64,000 nucleotides of DNA from Schizochytrium sp. TIO01. Taxonomy: Eukaryota > Sar > Bigyra > Thraustochytrida > Thraustochytriidae. Positions 1-13,380 of this stretch are shown piece after piece; positions within the stretch are counted from its first letter, which is position 1; every line of letters starts with the position of its first letter. The translations under genes were made by a program, and so were the position numbers. A model generated the notes under the pieces. It saw only the letters and a program-made list of their open reading frames with translations, had not been told where the DNA came from and did not search any database. The stretch spans positions 3,229,040 through 3,293,039 of the forward strand of contig SMSO01000035.1 of assembly GCA_004764695.1 (NCBI GenBank), written 5' to 3'.

Positions 1-103
1 CCTTTTCGCTTCTTGTGGCATTACGTTTTTCAATGCGCAAGCGGCGAGCTCGGATACGCTCATCCTGATTCGCGGAGTTTGTAGACAGCGATGTATCCTC
101 CAT
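1..103 (-). CDS. 5' end of an unidentified gene, running off the left edge
   Basis: Read on the minus strand, an ATG at 103-101 opens a frame of 34 codons that stays open to the window edge. The visible N-terminus begins MEDTSLSTN and continues into a charged Arg/Lys/Glu-rich stretch (DERIRARRLRIEKRN) of the kind that starts helical proteins. Nothing identifies the family. It would lie head-to-tail upstream or downstream of nothing else visible here; the next gene is also on the minus strand, about 1 kb away. A chance open frame of this length is possible, so the call is tentative. Confidence 0.4.
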   Translation of the reverse strand, partial: MEDTSLSTNSANQDERIRARRLRIEKRNATRSEK

Positions 104-543
104 CCTGATGTAGCTGGAAGACGCGAGATGCGATGCAACGATGTGTTTGCCTTCGCTGAGAAGTCAAGCAGCTTGAAGAAATAGTTGCTTCACTTCTGCA
201 CAGCTGTCAAGGATAAGAACTCTGCCTTTTTACCACGTTAACTTGGAGCCTTTCCAAGTATACTCTGCGCATGAACGGTTATATCTATCCTCTGAGCTAC
301 GTGCTCGCAGCGCTAGCTCTGCAAATCGCGACAGCGCGAGAGCTGTGTGTGTGTGTGAGCGGGACTTGTCTGCTTGTCCACTACGATGAGCGGTCCTCTA
401 GTGGAAGTACATGAACAAGGATAGAAGAAAGAACTTGGTTCACAATAGTGCACAAGTTCTTGCTTGGCCAACGGATACTTTTATTTTTGCCTTTCCTACT
501 ACATTATTCATTCATTCATTCATTCATTCAATCATTCATTCAT

Positions 544-627
<84 letters not shown>

Positions 628-1134
628 ATCCTTTTACTGCGATTTTTCTTTCACTAGTACAGACTAACTCTGCTTTTAAGTGCCGCACCATTCACGAACA
701 TATAGACAGATGAGTGTATTCAAGAGGCTCCTCCCGATATTTTATGTCGGTGTATGATTTTCACAAAACGAGGAAAATAATGTTAGGTTCAGAAAAGGTC
801 GGCTTACAGCCAAATTTTTAAGTAGTATGAAAAATATTAAAAAAATCATTTTCAAATGGGACTGGTGCAACCCCCGGAAAGTTGAAAGCTTACAGCTTTG
901 AGGTAGTGGAAAATTTACTTTTAATCTTCAGATCAGCTTCAAACAAATAATAGTAGGTTGGGATAGCTCCGGGTATGCAAGGTAAATCTAAAATCAAAAT
1001 TATGATGCTTTAATGAATGTAAGAGAAAAATGAAAGTAACATGACTCGCTTGAGCAACGTATGAAGCAGCAATAAATTTGCCTGGACAATAAGAGAACTC
1101 CTGGTGTCAAACACATACTAAAGGAGTAGGTATT
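104..1134. other. Spacer with tetranucleotide microsatellite, no gene seen
   Basis: About 1 kb between two minus-strand genes. It contains ATTC and TTTC repeat tracts (506-626) and AT-rich sequence from about 720 to 1130. The open frames across the repeats encode only phenylalanine/serine/leucine runs and are not genes. Confidence 0.7.
506..626. repeat. Compound (ATTC)n-(TTTC)n microsatellite
   Basis: ATTC units from 506 to about 542 pass directly into about 21 nearly perfect TTTC units ending at 626. The tract is pure pyrimidine on the plus strand in its second part and is likely to vary in length. Confidence 0.95.
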
Positions 1135-1342
1135 TCAACTATCCTTGCGAAAACTCGAGCCCGCTCCGTTGGCATTGCTAGATGACTTCTTGCTAGAATT
1201 TGTTGAAGACGATGCCCACCGGTTGGGAAAAGGCAAGCCAACTCTGCCCTGTTGCAACTGTTGTGTGAACGCTTCAGATGAAAGGGTTGGGGCCTGAAAA
1301 TGCTCCAATGACATGTGCTGCTGGGGCGAGGCGTTCATTCCG

Positions 1343-1374
<32 letters not shown>

Positions 1375-4300
1375 GAGATTTGAAAGAAGGTTCATGGCAT
1401 GCTGCCCATGTTGAAGAGCATTCATCAGATCGCCTGGGAGTGTGAGGCCACTACCAGTACTCTGACGAAGTCCTTGGGATGAGCTATTAGAGCTAAAAAG
1501 ATTCGCAAGTAAAGTTGTTGTTGGATTGCTGCTGTTGCTACTCGAGGGGAAACCCGGTTGTTTGCTGCTCGAGCTTGACGGGGTGTTGCTAGAGCCCAAA
1601 CTTGATGAAGATGGGCTCGCATTTGTTGCATTTGCAAGCTGTTGCTGAAGCTCATGCAGTTGTTGTAGCTGTTGTAACGGGGAAATCTCTGAGCCGTTAG
1701 CGGCTGCAGATAGACTAGCATTGTGAGCGCTTTGCCATGGTGATGCGGAATTCTGTGCGGCACGGTTATCCAATATATTTTGGAACATACTCTGAATGCG
1801 AGCAGTAGGATCATCTGATACAGGTACTGCGGGACTGGGCGATGGGGAATTTGCTCGTCGCTTGTTTTTAGCACCACGCGATTTTTTAGAAGCCGTTGAT
1901 GCGGGCGACTTACTAGAACCTGCTGGACTGAGGGAAGGTATCTGCATGCCTCCGTTTCCAATAATCGAACCAATCGGGAGCGTACTAGCACCCGGGATAC
2001 CAGGAAAAGCTCCCTCTATGCGAGATTGAGGACTAAAGCGACCTGGCCCGCCAGTGGCCCGAGCACCAGCCTTTTTGTTGAGCATACCCTTGCCTGGTTT
2101 AATGTCCGCCACCTGAGATATTGATCGAGCGAGGCTTGCGCTCTTTGCAAGTTTCCGGTCAACTTCCTTAAGAATAGTTTTCTTATCGTCCTTGAGGGTT
2201 TTCAGTTGCTTCTCATCAATCTGACCTGTGCCTAGAGACATAATTGATGCAGCGGTGGTGAAGGTTGGGTGCGAGTCGGGCTTATGAGAAGCTGGTTGCA
2301 TGCCTTGCCAAGAGCGCCAGCGGTAATCAAGACCAGTGAGATCATCAGTCTCCCAGTCATCGTCAACACTGCTATCGTCATCATCGTCATCGTTGCCATC
2401 AGAATGGTTTGTCTGAGCATCTTCCATTTCGGAGTCGGAATGCCCCTCCTGAGCCCACAAGTCAGCATCTTCTTGGCGGCGTTTCTTGCGGCTATCAAAG
2501 TATGGTCTTGCAAGCTCTTCGTTCCAGCCCATACCAAAGTATCCATTCAGGCCTTGATCCCGTGGCTCATCAAGTGGCCGCTTGCGACGGCCCAGCGTGA
2601 CGGGAATGGCACGATAATGGTAAGTTTCAAGTGGAGAAATAATCGTCTGTTCTTCCATTCGCTTCCTTCCAGCAACAAAACGGCCCCAACCCTTGACAAG
2701 CGCTCGGTTGACAGCTCGTGCACGGCGAAGCTCTGCTTCTGGCGGTGGGGTGCGAGTTTTGGTCGCTTCCGCAGCCTTTTTACCGGCATTTTTGCCCTTT
2801 GCACTGACCTTTGTTGTTTCAACTTGCGCTTCGCGAATTGCCCCACCCCAATCACGATCATCCATGCTGTACACATATGGAAATGCAGCTTCTGGCACCT
2901 CGATGAAGCCTGGTTTGCGAGGTGACTGCACCACAGCAAAAGCATAATCAGTACTGACATCCTCCTTAGATTTAGGCAAAGCCAGACCCTCGTCGAGAGG
3001 AGCAGCACCTTTCTCAAACACAGGGGAGGCCCAGCATGCGGGATTCCAACATGACGAGTTTTCCGAATGCTTTTCAAGCTGGCATACATCACACCGTGGC
3101 ACTTTGACAACTGGAGGTACGTACTTGTCACCACTGTCATCATCACCACAAATGCGGTCCCTCCAGAGTTTAAGATCCGGCCGGTGTTGGTTGTACTTGA
3201 CATGGCGATCCTTGTCATGTGTCATCCAAATGTGGATCGCGTCTTGGCGCTCTTTATTTGCGTTCAGCAACCGGTTGATCTTGGGATCATCGGTAAGGGG
3301 GATACGGGTAACTGCCTTGATTTTAGCTTTGGAGCGGTTCTGTGAACGTCTCGGGTTTCGTGTCTGACGCCGAGGTGCATCAGATCCACCACCCGTTGTG
3401 CTTCCGGCCACAGAAGACTTAGAATCATCATCATTAGCATTATTTGTCGTGACGGCCGTATTAGCAGTACGCCGAGTGTTAGCGCGACCTCTTGTTCCGG
3501 GCTCACTCGTGCTACGCACACTCAGAGGACCGCCTCCACGTTTCTTTTTGCCAGATGCATCACCAGATTTTGATTGATCGTTTTCTGCGGTAAGCTGTCC
3601 GATCTTGACAAAAAAGTTGCGGAGGATGGCTTTGGGCATGTGAATAAAATTGACATCCTCATGGTGCTTGGCAATTGGGTCGTCATCTTCGTCATCCTCA
3701 TCAGCAGTGTCTTCGGGGCGCAAAACAAAGTACGTTTTGCTAAAGTGAGTGACTTGCAAGCCAGAGCTTTGCTCACCTTCAGGAGCATTCTCAGTTGTGG
3801 CTTGAAGCATACGTGGAGCATCAGCTTCACTTTTAATGAGTTCGCCCAGAACTGGGACTGCTTCCTGCAACACTTCAAACTGATCGCGCTTCTTACGCAC
3901 CTTCTTTTCAGCAGTGCCAATGTACCAATAACCATTGCCACTAAGGATAGTTCCAACAGTGCCAAGTTTGGACCCATATGTGATAACACAGCGACGACCA
4001 ACCAGGCCATTAGTCTGTTGATTGTTACGGTCAGCCTGCGCTGCGCCAGCGCCGCGTCGTGATGGTTTGCGACGTGGTGGAGTCCTTCCATTTGCGTTGC
4101 TACTTGAATCTGCAAGCGAATCTTCGTCGTCATCGTTTTCGTTGTCAGCGTCCAGGCCGTTACCGTCACCGGCTTCGCTTCCATTCGTAGACATGTCATT
4201 TCCGTCATCATCAACAAGCCGCCTACCGTTGTTTCCGTTGCTGCCATTGCCAGTACCGTTGGCATCCCCGTCGAGCAAAGGTGACCCAATGGGGACCACG

Positions 4301-5355
4301 AGTTCGGTGGCTCGACGTGCGAATTCAACATTCGCCTCGGGTCCGGTTTCGTCGCGGCGAAGTTGCACCCATCCGTTGCCAGATCTCTGTACAATGGCAA
4401 CTTCGCCTTCGAATTGAGCTGATTTAATGATGACCCTGGCTCCAATCCAACGGTTTGGGTCGGTATCGGCGAGGAGCTTGTCTGAGGCGACCATCCCAGA
4501 GCGTTTGCACGCGACAAGAGGTCTGGAGGAGCGACGGCGGCTGGACCCAGCTCTACTTGCTTCGCTAGCATCTTCATCCTCGCCAGCATCTGCCATGTCT
4601 TCGTCATCCTCGTCATCCTCGTCTCCGGCAGCAAGACTGAGTTCTTTGCCGTCATCGCCAATAGGCATCAGTCCAGGGCTCTGGAACTTGTACGTTTCGC
4701 CGGACTCCTCCATTCTAACAGTGAACCATGTGTTTGGATGCTGTGGCGTTTCTGTAATCACACCAATCTGACCAATGAGGTGCGACACACGACTTCTTGA
4801 ATTGTTAAGCTCCCGGATACGTACCCTCCGGTTCACGTTAAATAAGGTTTTGTCCTCATCCTCATCGCCGATGTTATTGCTTGACAATGATGAGCTGCTT
4901 GACTGGCGTCCATCTTTGTTCAGTTGCTCAGGGACCTTCGCCTTGTTATCAACATCTGTTGCCGCTGTCGAGTTTGCAGCTCCTGTCGCTGCCATTGCGC
5001 TTCCGCTAGTTACTGCAGCTCCTGTTGCTGTCCCTGCTGGGTTTCCGCTCCTTGCAATGCCGTCTCCGGATCCAGCTGCTGCTGCGAGGATGTCTGCGGC
5101 GTCCTCTTCCTCATTGCTCGCACTCCTGTCGGCCCTTTGCCCGCCACTGATTGCGTCAAATCCTTCCACGGGCTCGAAGTGAGTTTTGCGAAGTCGAAGC
5201 TCGGAGCCATCCGCGAGGCGAATTCGGTACCACGAGTTAGGCTGCGACGGCACCGTGATGATCTCGCCTTCTTGGCCAACGTTCCTTTGCAGCTTCTCAC
5301 GTGTCACGCGTACTCGTGAGCCAATTGGAAAGATCGTCCCTGCAGACCCTACCAT
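1135..5355 (-). CDS. Large acidic protein with four KOW/SH3-like motifs and a Cys cluster
   Basis: A 1406-residue uninterrupted frame; the first ATG is at 5355-5353, and the frame extends 7 codons upstream only from a GTG. The N-terminal third holds four related segments of small beta-barrel type (for example G-x-RVRV...GQEGEI...NSWYRIRL near residue 15, and again near 175, 300 and 470). Each has a conserved glycine and a tryptophan-centred strand, as in KOW/Tudor/SH3-like nucleic-acid or chromatin modules. They are separated by acidic Asp/Glu runs. Around residue 770 lies a cysteine cluster (CDVCQ, then two further Cys) that could bind zinc. The C-terminus is Ser/Asn/Gln-rich with a polyglutamine run. 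Composition suggests a nuclear, possibly chromatin- or transcription-associated protein. I do not recognise the family; the function is unknown. Confidence 0.85.
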
Positions 5356-7310
5356 ATTGGCCCTCTCCAAGATCACGTTCTGGTGTTGCTGCTTGAGCCG
5401 CTATTTATGTTTCCCGCCCAAGTCGGGTCGAGTTGAGGCGTGGGTTTTCTTTCTTGGTTTCTAAGTGCCACTCTTATCAAAGGTGTGAGAGATAATACTA
5501 GTTTCTTTCTGTTTTCTTTCACGCGGTAGGTAGAGAGAAGAAGTAACAGGAGGCAACAAACAAATGAGTGAAGCAATGAGTGAGGATGGAAAGCTTGCAG
5601 TGCACCAGTGACCTCGCTGCCAGGTAGGCTTGGGTCTGACTTGCAGGCCACTGGAGTTGCCTTTATCTTGCACGTGCGATATGGCCAACTGACGTCCGCT
5701 GCGGTGGCTTGGTCACTGGTTGATCGGCTGATCGATCGATCGATCGATTGATTGCCTGTTTGTTTGTTTGTTTGTTGTTTTGTTTTGCTTGTTACCTGTC
5801 TCACTGACTGACTGTCTAAGTGTTTTCAATTGATTGACTCTCTTCCTCTATATTCTCTAATTTCCCTCTCTTCCTTTCTCTCTCACGACGATGTATTTTT
5901 TTTAAAGGAAAAAAAAAGTAACTTGAAGAGGCCCTGCTTCTTCTTTGTCTTCAACGAGTGATCTGCTTGAGTCGTGAGTGTATCTGGGTAATGTTGGTCT
6001 TTCTGTGCGATCCGAACACGAGAAGTTCTCACTGTCGATAGCCCCGCTCTAAGCGCCCGTGTCGCTACCACGCTTGTTACTCTGCTATTCGTGAAATAGT
6101 TTACCAGCATGTCAGTATGTCAGTCAGTTTGTTATCGTGGGAGTTTACAATTCTTTCCTCCGTTCTTCTTTCTGCCTAGCCGTGCCTAATTTCTCTCCTT
6201 TCCTCCTTCCTCTGCTAGATGCGTGAGCCGCGCGGTTTAAAGTGAATGAGTGAATGATTAAAATGAGACCACTACCTAGGAAATGTCAATGATTAAGCAC
6301 CAGGTGGTTACTTTGATTGATTGACTCAACAACTTGACTCGCAATCTCGGTCGGCGCATTCTGGGTACCCTTCGAATAAATCTCGCTGCACCTTCTGCAT
6401 CATAAACCGCACAACGCAATGCCTCCACACCAACCTTTATTCCTTTCTCCAGTCTCCAAAATGGATATACCCTACGATCTTTTTTTGCGGCTGATATCTG
6501 TCGCTCTCGACCACCTCGAGCAAGCCCTAGCTCGCGGTTTTGATGTTCTTCTTATTTTCACTCTTGGCTGTCTCTTATTAGCGATACTAAATACCGTCCA
6601 AATGTTGTAGATTTTAGCAGACAGCACAAGCAGAGGCGCAGAAGGGACCCCAAAGCGAAGACACGGTCGAGACAACAACTCGCCACTACCACAGCGAGAT
6701 TAACAGCAATAGCACTAGCAGCTTGGTCGCCGTCATCACAATCAGCAGCGGTGCAGCCTTGCCAAGGAGAAAACCAGCACCAACCCAGGAAAGCAACGAA
6801 GAAAGAAAAGAGAGTCAAAGAGGAAAGAAAGGAAAGGAAATAAACAAACAAACAGCTTTGAAAGAAACAAAGAAAGAAGGAAACAAGGAAATGCAAGCGA
6901 CCGCGCATGCCGCACGCCCAGCTAGCTAGACAGACATCTTCAGCTGCCAACCTACCTCTGTCAGCGTCTCCTTGGCCTCTGGACACCACCTCGGCAGCGC
7001 CTCCACGCTTTCGGCAAGCTGTCTGCTGCGCAGGTGCTGCAGTCTCGAGGTCTGCGCCGCCCTGGAGCGTAAGCTGTTTATTTGTTTGTTTGTTTGTTTG
7101 CTTTTTTTTTTGTCTATTGCTTTTTGTTTGATCCATCCTCATTTTCTCTCTTTCACTCTTTCTTCTTTCTTTTCCTCTCCATTTTACTATTATCAATCCT
7201 TCCTTTCTTTTGCTCTTTCCTTCTCTCCTTTTTCCTCTTATCTCTCAATAGGAGCGGCTTAATTTTAAAAGTTGTCTCCATCATACATATGATACATATG
7301 GTATGTGGCA

Positions 7311-7406
7311 CATACATATATATATATATACACATATACAGCATATACAGCATATACATCATATATACATATATATACATACATATATATACATATATAC
7401 ATATAG
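7311..7406. repeat. TA/CATA-type microsatellite
   Basis: Alternating pyrimidine-purine sequence made of (TA)n and CATATA/GCATATACA units, about 95 bp. Such tracts are prone to slippage and to cruciform formation. Confidence 0.85.
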
Positions 7407-8094
7407 ACGTGCCTACTATCTAGATACTCGTAGGTAGAGACTGTCTGCCTGTCCTCTCTCCAACTGTGTCCCTGTACCGTAAAATGGTACAAACCACTTA
7501 GGCCATTCAGTAGAAGTGCGCGCGGTCTGCGTCTGTCTTCCCTTCTCTTTTTCCCTCCTTCCTCTTTCTTCCATCCTTCCCTTTTCCCTCCCGCTCCCTC
7601 TGTCCTCCACTGCCTCTCTTCTGAGGGAGCCAACCTCAGTGGAGCTCAGAGGCAAATCTATGGGGTCAAAAGGTAGAATCATGGTCAACTGGGACAGCAT
7701 CAGAGGGGACGTATCTGTTCTGACAGAGGACCATAGTTCCAGTGAAGGAGGGACCGTGAAAGGAGAAGAGTGAGGGCGCTTTTCCTTTCTTTTCTTTTCT
7801 TTTCTTTTCTCCCAAAGTTTCTTTTAGCCATCCTGATACTCCCTATTCAGGTATTTATTCCTCGAACCCTGAGAAGAAGGGTCGCAAAATAGTAGGTACC
7901 CATGCAACTCCCTCCTATTGAGAACAACCTACAACTCACACTCCTGTGCAGTCGCTCCTTCTTCTCCTTCCTCTTCTCTCTCCCTCTCTCACTGCACAAT
8001 CGCATTCCCTTCCCTGCCTCTGTTTGTTCGAACTTACCCTTCTTCAACTAAAAAGAGCGCTGATTCAATTCTTTTCCTTCGAATCCCTTCAGTT

Positions 8095-8125
8095 TTCTTT
8101 CTTTCTCTTTCTTTCTCTCTTTCTT

Positions 8126-8156
<31 letters not shown>

Positions 8157-8158
8157 TT
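8095..8158. repeat. Polypyrimidine (CT/CTTT)n microsatellite
   Basis: An unbroken T/C tract made of CTTT and CT units on the plus strand. Open frames across it encode only Ser/Leu/Phe repeats. Confidence 0.9.
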
Positions 8159-9802
8159 AGTTCCTATTTTAATGGAAAAAGGTTAAAGTGAAAGAAAAGA
8201 AAGAGACTCAGTCAGTACCTTACGAGGAGCTCGTAATAGAAGCGAGCGATGGAGGGGTGAAGAGCTCAGCTCCTTGGTTCTCGAGGCCTTGGGCGCCGAG
8301 GTCGCGGCGCCAGAGCCCTCGGGGCTGTGCGTTGGCCCTTGCTGACGCGTATTCTTGGCCCTGGGCGCGGATTTGGTCCTTGTCAGGCGCTCAGACCCGC
8401 CTTTCACAAGGCTTTTTCCCGGCTTGTCAAGTTTTTCAAACGCTGCGATTCTTATCTATCCGCCAGACAGACCAGACAGGCCACCGCCAGCGAGCCTCTG
8501 TGCCGCGACCCGAGCACAGCTCCTGCACTCCAGCCGGCCCGCCCCAGTCCCTCGTCCCTCCCTGTCTCCACGCCGCCGGCAGTCCCCAGCGCAAGGTCCT
8601 GCCTGTGCGCGGCTCTGCGGATGGAATTTCAAACCCACCCGAAATCGAGGCCCGATGCAGGCAGACTCGGTCGCGATCCACCCCAACCGGCAGCGGGCTG
8701 TCGCAGAACTGCCCTCCGTGGCCCTCCGTAGCCCTCGCGGCCGCCCTGTCCTCGCGAGCGTCGCTGGCAGTCGCTTGGTCAGTCCTGAGAAGCGCCGCGT
8801 TGCTCGTCTGCTTTCTTCTATCGTCTGTCTGTCTGTCTGCTTTTCGCGCTCTGTCTGGGCCTGGCGCCTCCTATGCTTAACTGTAGAACTCTATAGCAGT
8901 GCCGCCCAGATTTGGCCAACATCGAAGAGGCCACGAAATGAATGCTCGAACTCGATGCCGATGGAGCGACTCCGTGCGAGCAACGCGATGGGAGCTCGCC
9001 GGGCGCCGCGGAAGGCAGAGCCAAGGCCTTTTCTGGAGACCGTCGCGGCCGGGGCCGGCGTGGCTGGCTTGGGACCGCGGTTTGTATTTGGTTTTTACTT
9101 CTGGCTTGGGCTTATTTTGTTCGTCTCGCAGATGATTCGCCGTGCGCCATAGCGATTATTTAGGCGTGAAAGAGTGCACTCCTCTCATTGGTCCTCCTTT
9201 TATGGAGAGCGCTGTCGTCGTAACATCTTCTTGCACCGCTAGGACCCGCTAGTGGGCGCCTAGTAGTGTGGCCTTTTTGCCTCTTTCGTAATTTGCTTTT
9301 ATTTATTTATTTATTTATTTATTATTAAAGCATTATATTTTAATTTATTTATAAACTAAGAGAAAAGAAAAGAAAGGATAATGAAGAGCACAGGTACTAC
9401 TGAGCTAGGCCTCTTCGTTCTTTTCCGAATGCATTTATTTACCATAACGTGACAGAAAGGTTTTCAAGTACTGCGCCACTTTCACGTTTGATCTCCTTCG
9501 AAGTAATTGGTTGTTGAAGGTTTTGACAGAAGGAAGGAAGTTCATAAAATTGCTCGAAAATATGGGCATCGCTTTTTCGAATCGAAAGGCGCCTTCGTTA
9601 CTATGGGAAGGAAGGCGGCAGAATGATGTATTGCTTTTAATCAAAAACCCAAATAGTATCATCATCGCAGTTAAGAGAGAGAAAAAGAAAAAGAAAAAAT
9701 AAAGAGACAAAGAGAGAAAAAAAGACAAAGAAAGAAAAAAGGAAAAGAAAGAAAAAAGATGTGTTCAACTTTGAAAGTTTTCGCAAAATGCAAAAAGCGA
9801 AG

Positions 9803-9846
9803 AATGAATGAATGAATGAATGAATGAATGAATGAACGAATGAATG
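9803..9846. repeat. (AATG)n microsatellite
   Basis: About eleven AATG units with one interruption (AACG near 9835). It follows a long purine-rich stretch at 9670-9760. Confidence 0.9.
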
Positions 9847-10062
9847 ACGAGGATGAAGCGAGCATCATCCTGGGCTACCTTGGGCCAGAACCAGCGTGGA
9901 AAGCGCCGGGAGGACGCAAGCCACCTGGAAGTGGCACGACTCCCTAGGCCCAGAGGCCCTCTTCCCTCAAGCAGGGCTGGCGATCGCTCGTGCTTGCAGC
10001 AGCTGTCTTCGTCTCGTGCGCCGGAAGCTCTGGAGTGGCGAAACGTGCGCAACTCTATACTC

Positions 10063-10151
10063 CACTTGTGAGATGCGCTAAAGCGCACTTATAAAGTCAA
10101 TACTTCACTTGCAATCGCTATAACCCACTTGCAATACCTCACTTGCACGTG
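10063..10151. promoter_or_regulatory. Cluster of E-box-like CACTTG/CACGTG hexamers upstream of RUVBL1
   Basis: CACTTG occurs at 10063-10068, 10106-10111, 10126-10131 and 10140-10145. The last abuts the palindrome CACGTG at 10146-10151. Three of the four continue as CACTTGC. Five E-box-type hexamers in 89 bp, roughly 700 bp upstream of the RUVBL1 start, suggest a binding array for a bHLH-like factor or a short degenerate repeat. Regulatory function is inference. Confidence 0.35.
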
Positions 10152-10834
10152 CTTTTCTCCAGTCAGACAGTCAGTCCATAGCATGGAGGCCTCTCAGACT
10201 CTCTCTATGCCCCCCAAACTACTGCGTGGGATGTGGAGGGCTCAAAGGCCGTTTGCAGCCTACCCTCCGCCTGTAACTCAGGGACCCCCTGGTCATATCG
10301 AGAACCTCGCAGGAATCTGCAAAAGCTGCTCAAGTGGACCTGGAAAGTCTCAAGAGCCACGAGAAACGACGGATTTATTGTGCTCGTGACGGCCCCTGGG
10401 TCTGTGCAAAGTTTGGTGAGGGTTGAGACCTCCTGCATCGAGATCTATGCGTGACAAGGTATAGCCCTCTGTAGCTGGATTCTATAACCCACTGTAGAGG
10501 GGCCGTGAAAGTAGAACTTTGGGAGGTCCAAAGTAGATAATCGGTGGGTGGAAATAGAGAATACGCCAACGGCTGGTGAGGTCCTTTGTTGGGCTCGTTA
10601 GAAAGAAGGAAAGAAGGAGGAAAGAAGCAGAAGGCAGACTCACAACGAGCCCCACCCGACCCGCAAACGGACGCAGCGTGGAATTCGCTCGCGTGTTTTC
10701 GTCGCGAAAGGCCACTCGAAAGCCTCCGCAGACGTAGGACACGGTCAAGAGCCGTGCTAGGGGATCAGCAGCGGCGGAGATCGAGATTTCTCTAACGCTC
10801 GTCAGCCACCACCGTCAATTCATCTCCTTTCACT

Positions 10835-12708
<1,874 letters not shown>

Positions 12709-13380
12709 CATGACATCCATTTTCTCTATCTTTTTTATTGTTGTTGAATAGCCTGAACTACATGGAACAAATTTGTAAGGGCCATAAGACGAGCTACTCA
12801 GCCTTATCCGATCCGTCCCTTAATTGCTGCAGCATCTGCAAGGCCCCGTTAGTGATGATCTATAACTGCAGCCTCAAAGAAGGGAAACCCCAAAACATTT
12901 TTTGGGTTTTGAAAAAAGATATCTACCCAATTCAAACTATTAAAAACAGAAATCAATCAAATTCATACTATGATTATTATTTTTCTTGAATGTTAAACGT
13001 TGTACATGGCGTCCACTACATCAGCTCGACCACACACAGACATGTAACTGCAGAAAAGAGCTAAAGGTGCTCTGATACATCGTCTTTTACAGCTTGAACT
13101 AGATAGCAATCGGAAAGTAGCTAGCAAGCGTGTGAATAAATGGGCGTGAGTTTTGTCTTTTTCTAATTCATTTGCGACTTGCTTACCTTCCATTACTCCT
13201 CAATTTGCAAACGAACTCTTAATCTTCCACAAAGTCCTCAGGATATATCATGAAGGTCAAGCTTTAAAGGCTTTTCGTGTTCGGATGCGGATGCACCGGA
13301 ACCTGTGGGGCTCGAGGAGGGAGACCAATGATACCCTTGAAAATAGGTGTAAATGCCTACAGAAAGATACAAGCTGTCAT
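12709..13380. other. Convergent spacer between RUVBL1 and TAF7
   Basis: About 670 bp between the stop codons of two convergent genes. It is AT-rich around 12885-12990 and must contain both 3' untranslated regions. No further gene was recognised. Confidence 0.6.

Larger units (their letters stand above)
5356..10834. other. 5.5 kb gene-poor spacer rich in simple repeats
   Basis: No convincing gene lies between the divergently oriented large acidic-protein gene and RUVBL1. The region holds ATCG (5731-5748), TGTT (5756-5775 and 7076-7110), TA/CA (7311-7406), TTTTC (7787-7810), CT-rich (8095-8158), TTTA (9298-9325) and AATG (9803-9846) tracts, and a purine-only stretch at about 9670-9760. A GC-rich island (about 8230-9140) carries open frames on several strands that look compositional. 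A 49-residue frame at 6461-6610 with one hydrophobic segment might be a small membrane protein or an exon, but has no other support. Confidence 0.65.

Noticed and set aside
411-713. Frames of Phe-Leu-Ser repeats
   Set aside because: Translation of the TTTC/ATTC microsatellite in all frames.
8188-9152. Two long overlapping plus-strand frames (230 and 265 codons) in the GC island
   Set aside because: Frames open on several strands at once, with Pro/Arg/Ser-rich translations and no motif; this is expected from GC-rich, stop-poor sequence.
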